The notes beneath the pieces were generated by a model. That model saw only the letters and a program-made list of their open reading frames with translations. It searched no databases and was not told the origin of the DNA. DNA of 37,934 nucleotides from a virus: positions 1-37,934 of the IMG/VR virus record IMGVR_UViG_3300014913_000033, one strand, 5' to 3'. Of this stretch, positions 1 through 6,323 are shown in pieces; positions within the stretch are counted from its first letter, which is position 1; each line of letters begins with the position of its first letter. Both the position numbers and the translations under genes were made by a program.

Positions 1-2
1 AC

Positions 3-404
3 TACAAAGACCAAGAAGAGTTTATCATTAATCTTCTCACTTGGTTTGAGAACACACCCGACAGAGACCGTTTGTTCAAGCTCGTTGGGAATCTCAGCAA
101 GGACACTGTGCAGAATAATGCCGATGATGGAGTCTCTCAGCGCGTCAATGTGACAAAAGGCGTTACGTTCAAGGACACCAAGACCATCAAAGACCCTATT
201 TTCAAGCTCATTCCTTACTCGACATTCAAGGAAGTTGACCAGCCTGTCAGAACTTTCTTGCTCCGCGTCAAAGGCGGAAACGAAAACTCAGCCCCACGAA
301 TCGCACTGTTTACCGCCGATAATGGACGTTGGGAAATCGAAGCTCAGGAAAAAGTCAGTGCGTACATTAAAGCCAAATGCCCCGATATTACTGTTATCGG
401 TTAA
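3..404 (+). CDS. Phage protein of unknown function, C-terminal part
   Basis: The reading frame is open from the first in-frame codon of the window to the TAA at 402-404, so the true start lies outside. A TTG at 72 could serve as a start, but the in-frame codons before it read as ordinary protein (YKDQEEFIINLLTWF) and continue the fold, so I call this a partial gene. The visible 133 residues contain a segment around DDGVSQRVNVTKG and a segment around STFKEVDQP followed by a strand-rich end (FLLRVKGG, IALFTADNG). From memory this resembles the C-terminal part of phage proteins annotated DUF2303 or YfdQ-like; I could not test that. It lies 3 bp upstream of the helicase gene and so probably belongs to the same early operon. 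There are no membrane segments or Cys clusters. Function unknown. Confidence 0.75.
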   Translation, partial: YKDQEEFIINLLTWFENTPDRDRLFKLVGNLSKDTVQNNADDGVSQRVNVTKGVTFKDTKTIKDPIFKLIPYSTFKEVDQPVRTFLLRVKGGNENSAPRIALFTADNGRWEIEAQEKVSAYIKAKCPDITVIG

Positions 405-407
405 TTT

Positions 408-1679
408 ATGAGCTACTATCCACATATTAAGCCCCTTGCTGAAAAGGCGAGGGGTTTGATCGAAGAATATAAACTTGCTTATCTTGTTATGGAGACACGC
501 ACAGGCAAGACACCGACCGCCCTTTTTACATTGGCGAAATTAGGCGTGAAAAATGCTCTATTCGTCACCACTAAAAAGGCAATGTCAGGCGTTTTGAAGT
601 ATCACCCACGACCCGAATTTCCTTTCAAGCTCACTGTGATCAACTTCGATAGTGTTCACAAGGTCGAAGGCAAGTTTGACATAATTGTAATAGACGAAGC
701 TCACAGCGTTGGAATGTATCCCAAAAAGGGAACCCGAATCAAAAAGCTCTTGCCACTGTGCAAGGATTTGCCGATCCTTTTTCTTTCAGCTACGCCAAGC
801 CCCGAATCGCATTCACAGTTATTTCATCAATTTTATTTGTCGAGTTTTGGACCTTGGAGGAGGTCAATTAATTTCTATCAATGGGCGAGAGAATATGTCG
901 AAATAACCACGTTTAAGATGAACGGCTATCAAGTAAGACAATATCACAAGACAAAGACCGAGAAAGTTATGAACGATGTCAAACACTTGTATATCACGTT
1001 TACCCAGCAACAAGGCGGATTTAGGCAAGTTGTTAATGACGTTTTCCACGATATAGAAATGTCGAATATTACTTATCGGCTAATCAAAAAGCTCACAGAA
1101 GATAGGATCATTAACGGCAAGGAAAGCCAAATAATCGCCGATACACCAGCAAAGCTCTTGCAAAAACACCATCAGTTATCGTCTGGAACTATTATCACAG
1201 AAGATGGCGAACGGCGCGTGATTGACGACTCGAAAGCTCAATATATTAAGACAAAATTTGTCGAAGAAATGAAAATTAAAACCATCGCTATTTTTTACAA
1301 GTTTACGGCGGAAAAGATAATGATTAAAAGCGTTTTTCCAACCGCCACAGACGACCACGAAGCATTCCAGAACGGCAAAAGCGATATTGTTCTCTTGCAG
1401 TTCAGGAGCGGACGTGAGGGCGTTGATTTGAGCCGTGCAGAATGTCTTATCTGTTTCAATGTGGATCATTCCTTCTTGAGCTATGAACAAACAAGGAATC
1501 GCCTACAATCGAAAGACAGAGAGACAACGGCAAATGTTCATTGGCTTTTCAATTCGTCAAGATATGGGATTGAAGAGAAAATTTTCAATGTCGTAAAGAA
1601 GAAAACGAAGTTCACAACCGCCCATTATAAGCGGATTAAGTTTGATGAGAAAAAACAGTTAAATCTATTTGAGGAGTGA
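408..1679 (+). CDS. SF2 (SNF2-like) DNA helicase/translocase
   Basis: A 423-residue ATP-dependent helicase or translocase expected to act on phage DNA during replication or recombination. Visible motifs in order: Walker A variant ETRTGKT (residues about 29-35), DEAH box IVIDEAH (about 93-99), motif III SATP (127-130), and, in the second RecA lobe, a motif V region FRSGREGVDLS followed by motif VI-like YEQTRNRLQSKDR (about residue 357 on). Motif VI is degenerate compared with the usual QxxxRxxR, but the arginines are kept. The length suits compact phage SNF2-like helicases, which commonly sit next to VRR-NUC nuclease genes, as one does here about 2.6 kb downstream. The stop overlaps the region of the next ribosome binding site (GAGGAGTGA), so the two genes are tightly coupled. 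The exact substrate cannot be read from sequence. Confidence 0.88.
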   Translation: MSYYPHIKPLAEKARGLIEEYKLAYLVMETRTGKTPTALFTLAKLGVKNALFVTTKKAMSGVLKYHPRPEFPFKLTVINFDSVHKVEGKFDIIVIDEAHSVGMYPKKGTRIKKLLPLCKDLPILFLSATPSPESHSQLFHQFYLSSFGPWRRSINFYQWAREYVEITTFKMNGYQVRQYHKTKTEKVMNDVKHLYITFTQQQGGFRQVVNDVFHDIEMSNITYRLIKKLTEDRIINGKESQIIADTPAKLLQKHHQLSSGTIITEDGERRVIDDSKAQYIKTKFVEEMKIKTIAIFYKFTAEKIMIKSVFPTATDDHEAFQNGKSDIVLLQFRSGREGVDLSRAECLICFNVDHSFLSYEQTRNRLQSKDRETTANVHWLFNSSRYGIEEKIFNVVKKKTKFTTAHYKRIKFDEKKQLNLFEE

Positions 1680-1681
1680 AA

Positions 1682-2839
1682 TTGAACGTACTTAGTCTAT
1701 TTAATGGTATGAGTTGCGGATATATGGCACTTGAGCGAAATAATATTCAAGTGACACAGTATTTTTCAAGTGAGACCGATAAACACGCCAATACTTTATC
1801 TCAGTTCATTTACCCTAATATCAAACAAATTGGCGATGTTTGTTCTGTGTTCGCAAAAGACTTACCAAAAATTGACTTGTTAATCGGTGGCTCACCTTGC
1901 CAAGGTTTTTCTTTTGCCGGTAAACAGCTTAATTTTAATGACCCAAGAAGTAAACTGTTTTTTGAGTTTGTGAGAATTTGGCGAGAAGTTAGATCGATTA
2001 ACCCAGACGCAAAATTCTTACTTGAAAATGTGAACATGAAAAAAGAGATTTTGAATGCAATCTCGCAAGAATTAGAAGTCTTTCCTGTGCGAATAAACTC
2101 AAAACTTGTTTCCGCTCAAAATAGAGACCGTTGGTACTGGACCAACATTAAGACAAAAAAAGTTGGTTTATTTGGCGATGTATATTCCGATATTCCACAA
2201 CCGAAAGACAAAGGGATATTACTTAGAGATATACTGGACAATGGCAACACAGTAATCTACGATATTTACAACCATAGACCGAAAAGATTTTACTCAACAA
2301 AAGGGCCGACATTAAGAGGCGAAAGAGGCGGACTTAAAGTAACAGGCGGTGCGATACGTGGACGACCTAACGAAAAGGGCGAGCATATACAAAACCTTGA
2401 GAATAATAACCTTGAGAAGTCTAACGCATTAACATCTGTGCAGAAGGATAGTGTTTTAATTCATGTAGGAAACGCCGATATAAACGGCCACGATTCAATC
2501 AAACGAGTTTACTCTGACAAAGGGAAAGCACCTTGCTTGACAGGCATGAGCGGAGGAAACCAAGAGCCAAAAATCGCAATTAGAGAAAAATCAAAGACAG
2601 TCAGGTCATCGGGCCGAGACTCATACGACCGTCACGAGTGGGATAGTGTGGACGATTTACACTGGCGAAAATTAACAGTCAAAGAGTGTGCTAGATTGCA
2701 AACAATTCCCGAAAACTATATCGACAAAATGCTCGAAAGTGGTGTGAGTAATAGTCAACTCTATAAAATGCTTGGTAACGGTTGGACTGTCGACGTGATC
2801 GCACATATTTTTTCGTTTTTAGAGACAAGAAATAATTAA
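1682..2839 (+). CDS. DNA (cytosine-5) methyltransferase
   Basis: Transfers a methyl group from S-adenosylmethionine to C5 of cytosine in DNA; in a phage this usually protects against host restriction. Motif I is in the N-terminal LSLFNGMSCG. Motif IV GGSPCQGFSF carries the catalytic cysteine (about residue 73). Motif VI is ENV (about 115-117) and motif VIII QNRDRWYW (about 146-153). Motif IX/X elements are LTVKECARLQTIPENY and KMLGNGWTVDVI near the C-terminus. Length (385 aa) is normal and the target-recognition region lies between motifs VIII and IX. A GTG at 1676 is in frame, but GAGGAG at 1671-1676 is ideally placed (5-nt gap) for the TTG at 1682, giving MNVLSLF, the usual beginning of this family. 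No cognate endonuclease is next to it, so it looks like an orphan phage enzyme. Confidence 0.93.
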   Translation: MNVLSLFNGMSCGYMALERNNIQVTQYFSSETDKHANTLSQFIYPNIKQIGDVCSVFAKDLPKIDLLIGGSPCQGFSFAGKQLNFNDPRSKLFFEFVRIWREVRSINPDAKFLLENVNMKKEILNAISQELEVFPVRINSKLVSAQNRDRWYWTNIKTKKVGLFGDVYSDIPQPKDKGILLRDILDNGNTVIYDIYNHRPKRFYSTKGPTLRGERGGLKVTGGAIRGRPNEKGEHIQNLENNNLEKSNALTSVQKDSVLIHVGNADINGHDSIKRVYSDKGKAPCLTGMSGGNQEPKIAIREKSKTVRSSGRDSYDRHEWDSVDDLHWRKLTVKECARLQTIPENYIDKMLESGVSNSQLYKMLGNGWTVDVIAHIFSFLETRNN

Positions 2840-2861
2840 CAACCAAAACAGGAGAAAAAAA

Positions 2862-3911
2862 ATGAGTAACCTACCAACCGCACCAAAGCCAACGGAATTT
2901 GGATTTGTAGCAACCGACAACACAGCAGAAAAAATATCCCTTGCATTCAAGCCAATGATTGACACAATGGTCGATCTTGAAAAAAAGGCAAATATCATAT
3001 TGCAAAAACCCGATTCTCAAGAGACAGCGAAAGAAGCTGGCGAATTGATGAAAAGATACGTCAAAACTCGCACTGGCACGGCAAGAATACACAAAGAAGA
3101 GAAAAAATATTATCTCTCAATCGGCAAATATGTTGACGCTTGGAAAAATACGCAATTGGCAATGGCAACAGGCAAAGAAGATCTCTTGCGAGAAAAAAGA
3201 GACCATTTCAAAAACATCGAACTCAAAAGAATCGCCGATCTTGCTGAAGAACGGACAAAAGAACTTCTTCCTTTTACAGAGATAATCCCCCAGAGACTTG
3301 GCGAGATGCTTGACGGTGTTTACGAAGCCCATTTGATAGGGGTTAAAGCACTACACAAGCAAGAGCAAGAGAAAGAAGAAGCACGCCTAAAAGAAGAGCA
3401 AAGGCTCAAAGAATTAGATCAAACTTACGCCAAAAGAGCAAAAGCCCTTTTTCCGTACACATTTACGCCGAAAAGCGTACTCACAAAGGCAACAACAGAG
3501 AGCGAATTTCAAGAAATTCTTCTCGATGCAATAGCTCAAGACGACAAAAACCGAATAAAGCAATTGAAATTGAAAGAGCAAAACAAGAAGCTCAAAAAAC
3601 AAGCACAGGAAAACGAAAGAAAAATCGAACAAGCGAAAGTACAAGCGGAAATACTTGAAGATAATCGGATAAGAGAACAGAAAAAACGAGATGAAATCGC
3701 CTATCAGGAACACAAGGAACAAACTAGAATCACACTAGAAAAGACAAAACTTATCGAACAAAATCTCGCAAGGGGTGACGCTGAAAGATACAGTGACCTT
3801 TTGAACGCAATAGGCGAATTGATTGACGAAAACAGCTTTGAATCGGCTGAATACCAAGAGAAGTTGGAAGGGTTAGAACACTTTATCTTCAAAGCAAAGA
3901 TTGACCAATGA
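2862..3911 (+). CDS. Coiled-coil phage protein, early region
   Basis: A 349-residue, highly charged protein (Lys/Glu-rich) with long predicted coiled coil around residues 160-190 and 225-305, where runs such as KQEQEKEEARLKEEQRLKEL and LKEQNKKLKKQAQENERK occur. An N-terminal helical part and a segment with KYVDAWKNTQLA and LLREKRDHFKNIEL lie before the coil. I recall similar coiled-coil proteins in early cassettes of phages, near recombination or annealing proteins, but no catalytic motif is visible. The start follows an AGGAG ribosome binding site 8 nt upstream. The stop overlaps the next start (ATGA at 3908-3911). A structural or accessory role in recombination or replication is possible by context only. 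Confidence 0.75.
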   Translation: MSNLPTAPKPTEFGFVATDNTAEKISLAFKPMIDTMVDLEKKANIILQKPDSQETAKEAGELMKRYVKTRTGTARIHKEEKKYYLSIGKYVDAWKNTQLAMATGKEDLLREKRDHFKNIELKRIADLAEERTKELLPFTEIIPQRLGEMLDGVYEAHLIGVKALHKQEQEKEEARLKEEQRLKELDQTYAKRAKALFPYTFTPKSVLTKATTESEFQEILLDAIAQDDKNRIKQLKLKEQNKKLKKQAQENERKIEQAKVQAEILEDNRIREQKKRDEIAYQEHKEQTRITLEKTKLIEQNLARGDAERYSDLLNAIGELIDENSFESAEYQEKLEGLEHFIFKAKIDQ

Positions 3912-4066
3912 CAGTAAATAATCAACACAAAATACAAGTTTCTGGTGTTACTTTCTGGCTTTCCAATATCTCAAAGGAACAAGGTTGGTTTAGGGTGTTT
4001 GGTGCTGGGTTTGCTTGGAAACACGAGAGACTTGGATTGTTATTCAGTATGCGAAACGGACATTAA
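3908..4066 (+). CDS. Small phage protein apparently truncated by an in-frame TAA
   Basis: A 52-residue frame starting at the ATGA overlap with the preceding gene. Residues around RVFGAGFAWKH and LLFSMRNGH resemble a family of tiny phage proteins whose members, as I remember them, read RxFGxGLxWKxxxxxLLFSERxG and then continue with a KxLxIGxW-type end. Here the TAA at 4064-4066 follows NGH, and the same frame continues after the stop as KYIKIGKWIIWHIGGN to the TGA at 4115-4117, which is what the missing end should look like. So this is either a gene cut by a recent nonsense change, a stop that is sometimes read through, or a shorter natural form. No function is known to me. Confidence 0.55.
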   Translation: MTVNNQHKIQVSGVTFWLSNISKEQGWFRVFGAGFAWKHERLGLLFSMRNGH

Positions 4067-4120
4067 AAATACATCAAAATAGGCAAATGGATAATTTGGC
4101 ATATAGGAGGTAATTGACCA

Positions 4121-4297
4121 ATGACAAAATGTAAAATCGGAAAGCTATCAAAAGTCGAGAAGAAAGATTTTCCAAAAGGGGAATGTTTTATCATTGTAGG
4201 ACGAAGTTTACACATCTTGACCGACCAAGATATAAGGTACATACTGAAAGAATTGGGGAAGTATGACAGAGCAACAAATACAAAAACAAATCCTTGA
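4121..4297 (+). CDS. Small hypothetical early protein
   Basis: A 58-residue frame beginning MTKCKIGKLSKVEKK, preceded by a strong AGGAGG at 4105-4110 (10-nt gap), which is the main reason to call it a gene. It contains one hydrophobic stretch, CFIIVGRSLHIL, and then a helix-like segment DQDIRYILKELGKY. The end overlaps the start of the VRR-NUC gene by 35 nt in a different frame, so the last dozen residues (TNTKTNP) may be incidental. No recognised motif. Position between a recombination-type coiled-coil protein and a nuclease suggests an early DNA-metabolism accessory, by context only. Confidence 0.5.
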   Translation: MTKCKIGKLSKVEKKDFPKGECFIIVGRSLHILTDQDIRYILKELGKYDRATNTKTNP

Positions 4298-4658
4298 CCT
4301 TATCAAATCAAAAAACGGTTATGCTGTGAAGGTTATCGCCGCTAATCGTGGAGGCATACCCGATATTCTCGCCTGTGTACCAGTAAAAATTACTCAAGAC
4401 ATGGTAGGGCAAACAAGGGGTTTATTCGTAGCGATTGAAGTCAAGAAAAAGGAAAACGAAAGACCGAAAGACCTGCAAAGGTTCAATCTTTTCTCAATTG
4501 CCGATAGTCTTGGCATTTCAGCAACAGCAAGGGGCAAGAAAGGGATCGCAAAAACCGAAAGAATTATCAATATTTTAAGAAATGGCAAACTTCCAACTTT
4601 ACAAGATTTAAGTCTCGACGATTTACCCAGAAACACAGACATTGAGGACATAATATGA
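4263..4658 (+). CDS. VRR-NUC domain nuclease (Holliday-junction-resolvase-like)
   Basis: A 131-residue protein of the VRR-NUC branch of the PD-(D/E)xK nucleases, which cut branched or structured DNA and in phages are thought to help resolve recombination intermediates. The catalytic core is visible: GGIPDILACVP (residues 30-40) supplies the active-site Asp, FVAIEVKK (55-62) supplies the Glu-x-Lys, and a Gln (Q72 in DLQRF) follows as in the family. Length matches stand-alone phage VRR-NUC proteins. It sits downstream of an SNF2-like helicase, a pairing often seen in phage early regions. It ends in an ATGA overlap with the next gene. I see no extra domain. Confidence 0.88.
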   Translation: MTEQQIQKQILDLIKSKNGYAVKVIAANRGGIPDILACVPVKITQDMVGQTRGLFVAIEVKKKENERPKDLQRFNLFSIADSLGISATARGKKGIAKTERIINILRNGKLPTLQDLSLDDLPRNTDIEDII

Positions 4659-5158
4659 GTAACAAATACAAACACACCCCCAGAGACCATATCCCCACAG
4701 GCAACGAAAGACCGCGGAAAAACCACGGTCAATTTGGAGGGTATGCACAAGCATTGATGAACGGCGTAACGCTCACAGAAGGAAACATCGAAGGAATCAT
4801 GCAAGAATTTTACAACATCGCACACGGTACAGGCGAGACACCAATTAAACGCCTATCGAGTAACAAACCCGAAAAGAAAGAAAAGTACATCTCGCCAATC
4901 GAAAAACTAGATATTTCTCATAGCTGGACACCCGAAGAAGATAAAACACTTCTTCAGACAGGACGAGGCCCCGAAAATGTGCGAGACGATAAAGTCAAAT
5001 CGAGACTGTACAAGCTATCAGGTATGTACTGGACGAAAGAAGAAAACGCTCTTCTTAAAGCTGGACGATACCCCAAGAATCGCACAATTGCTAACTGTAA
5101 AGCAAGGTTAATGATGTTGAGAAAGGCGAAAAAAAGGGGAGGGAATCAAAAAACATGA
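4655..5158 (+). CDS. Tandem Myb/SANT-like DNA-binding protein (putative)
   Basis: A 167-residue basic protein whose C-terminal half holds two copies of a Trp-initiated motif: SWTPEEDKTLLQTGRGPENV at residues about 90-109 and YWTKEENALLKAGRYPKNRT at about 125-144, each followed by a basic helix (KVKSRLYKL and NCKARLMML). The W-x2-E-E-x3-L-L pattern with a second basic helix is that of Myb/SANT or related helix-turn-helix repeats, so DNA binding is a reasonable inference. The N-terminal 80 residues are polar and unrecognised. It overlaps both neighbours by ATGA (4655 and 5155). It could be a regulator or a replication accessory. Confidence 0.7.
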   Translation: MSNKYKHTPRDHIPTGNERPRKNHGQFGGYAQALMNGVTLTEGNIEGIMQEFYNIAHGTGETPIKRLSSNKPEKKEKYISPIEKLDISHSWTPEEDKTLLQTGRGPENVRDDKVKSRLYKLSGMYWTKEENALLKAGRYPKNRTIANCKARLMMLRKAKKRGGNQKT

Positions 5159-5343
5159 ACACTTTCGATAAAAATCAACCGCAAAAATATTGTCGAACTT
5201 GCGAACATCGGCAAAGGCGACAATGTGGCGGAAAAGTCTTTCAGTACTGTGCAGTTAGGCGAAGTAGGCGAACAAACAACGGACTTCTTAAAATCAGATG
5301 CAAGGACGAGGCCTGTCATTTGTATGAGGTGGCAAATGAGTAA
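5155..5343 (+). CDS. Small Cys-rich (putative zinc-binding) phage protein
   Basis: A 62-residue basic protein with six cysteines at about 13, 16, 24, 32, 49 and 54 (CRTC, QCGG, QYCAV, IRCKDEAC). This spacing suggests one or two metal-binding knuckles. I have seen small phage proteins with the same CxxC, QYC and NNGLLKIRCK layout in early regions, without a known role. It begins in an ATGA overlap with the Myb-like gene and its end overlaps the adenine methyltransferase start by 8 nt, so the three are translated as a coupled series. DNA or RNA binding is a guess. Confidence 0.7.
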   Translation: MNTFDKNQPQKYCRTCEHRQRRQCGGKVFQYCAVRRSRRTNNGLLKIRCKDEACHLYEVANE

Positions 5344-6277
5344 GATCGTACACGGTCTAGGACTTCCCTACATGGGTAGCAAAAGACGATTAGCTGTACC
5401 GTTAATAAACTTCATGTTAAAAGAGAACCCCAAAGCTAAGTATTTTTTTGATTTGTTTGGTGGTGGTGGTGCTATGAGTTTTGAGGCAATCCAAAGACTA
5501 CAAATTGAGAAAGTATTTTACAATGAGATAAACAGGGGAGTTGTCACATTGCTTGAAGATATTAGAGATAATGGGGTGACAGACAAATATTATAATTGGA
5601 TAGATAGAGATACTTTTAATGAGAATAAGGACAAAGATACTTGGTTAGGTGGGTTGTGTAAGGTTGTTTGGAGTTTTGGAAATAATCAAAATGGTTATCT
5701 ATTTGGCAAAGATATTGCTGGTGATAAAAAAATATTACACGACATAGTTGTCAATAAATGTGAGAAATCCCTTAAAATATTCAACGAGAAATATGAGCTT
5801 GATATTGAGATGAATCAAGGGTTGTTTGGTGAGAATAGAAAACAACGTAGAAAGAGAATGCAAAATACAATAGTCACTATTAACAATAAAGATAGAGGCT
5901 TAGAGAACTTGCAGCGTCTTGAGAACCTTGAGCGATTACAGAACCTTGAGAACCTTGAGCGATTACAGAACCTTGAGAACCTTGAGATAACTTGCCAATC
6001 CTACAGCACCGTAAACATAAACACCCCTATTGACGAGACAATCATCTATCTTGACCCACCATATAAAAAGACAGCTAAATATCAAAGCGGGATTTGTTAC
6101 GATACTCTATACCGATACATTGAAGAAAGTCCTTATAAGATTTATCTAAGTAGCTATGAAAGCCCTTTGGATTGTGTTTTAGAGTTAGAACATCGAAGCA
6201 TACTTTCCGCGACAGCGAATAACCCAGTGATCGAAAAACTTTTTACAAATAATCACCCACCAACGCCAAAAACATAG
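5336..6277 (+). CDS. DNA adenine methyltransferase (Dam-like, D12 class)
   Basis: Methylates N6 of adenine in DNA. The 313 residues contain the AdoMet-binding start LPYMGSKRRL (10-19), motif I DLFGGGGAMS (39-48) and the catalytic motif IV DPPY (240-243), the order of the alpha-class Dam enzymes. The frame is open further upstream to 5225, but the ATG at 5336 has a GAGG at 5326-5329 and starts just before the preceding stop, so I chose it. Before the catalytic motif there is a leucine-rich insert of LENLERLQ type encoded by a 27-bp tandem repeat; similar low-complexity inserts occur in other phage D12 enzymes as I recall. The recognition sequence is not predictable. Together with the C5 enzyme it gives the phage two kinds of DNA methylation. 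Confidence 0.92.
   Translation: MSKIVHGLGLPYMGSKRRLAVPLINFMLKENPKAKYFFDLFGGGGAMSFEAIQRLQIEKVFYNEINRGVVTLLEDIRDNGVTDKYYNWIDRDTFNENKDKDTWLGGLCKVVWSFGNNQNGYLFGKDIAGDKKILHDIVVNKCEKSLKIFNEKYELDIEMNQGLFGENRKQRRKRMQNTIVTINNKDRGLENLQRLENLERLQNLENLERLQNLENLEITCQSYSTVNINTPIDETIIYLDPPYKKTAKYQSGICYDTLYRYIEESPYKIYLSSYESPLDCVLELEHRSILSATANNPVIEKLFTNNHPPTPKT
5918..5986 (+). repeat. 27-bp coding tandem repeat in the adenine methyltransferase
   Basis: Two perfect 27-bp units (5918-5944 and 5945-5971) and 15 bp of a third (5972-5986). Each unit is itself three related 9-mers (CTTGAGAAC, CTTGAGCGA, TTACAGAAC). It encodes LENLERLQN repeats and keeps the frame, so copy-number change by slippage or unequal recombination would add or remove nine residues at a time. 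Confidence 0.95.
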
Positions 6278-6323
6278 TATATTAAATTTTACTATTCCAA
6301 GTCAGTCAACAGAGGAGAAATAT

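Noticed and set aside
3414-3722. Minus-strand open frame of 102 codons inside the coiled-coil gene
   Set aside because: A Phe/Leu/Cys-rich shadow of the Lys/Glu-rich plus-strand gene, with no ribosome binding site.
4064-4066. TAA recoding as an alternative genetic code
   Set aside because: TAA ends other clear genes in the window (for example at 404, 2839 and 18677), and TAG and TGA are also used as stops.
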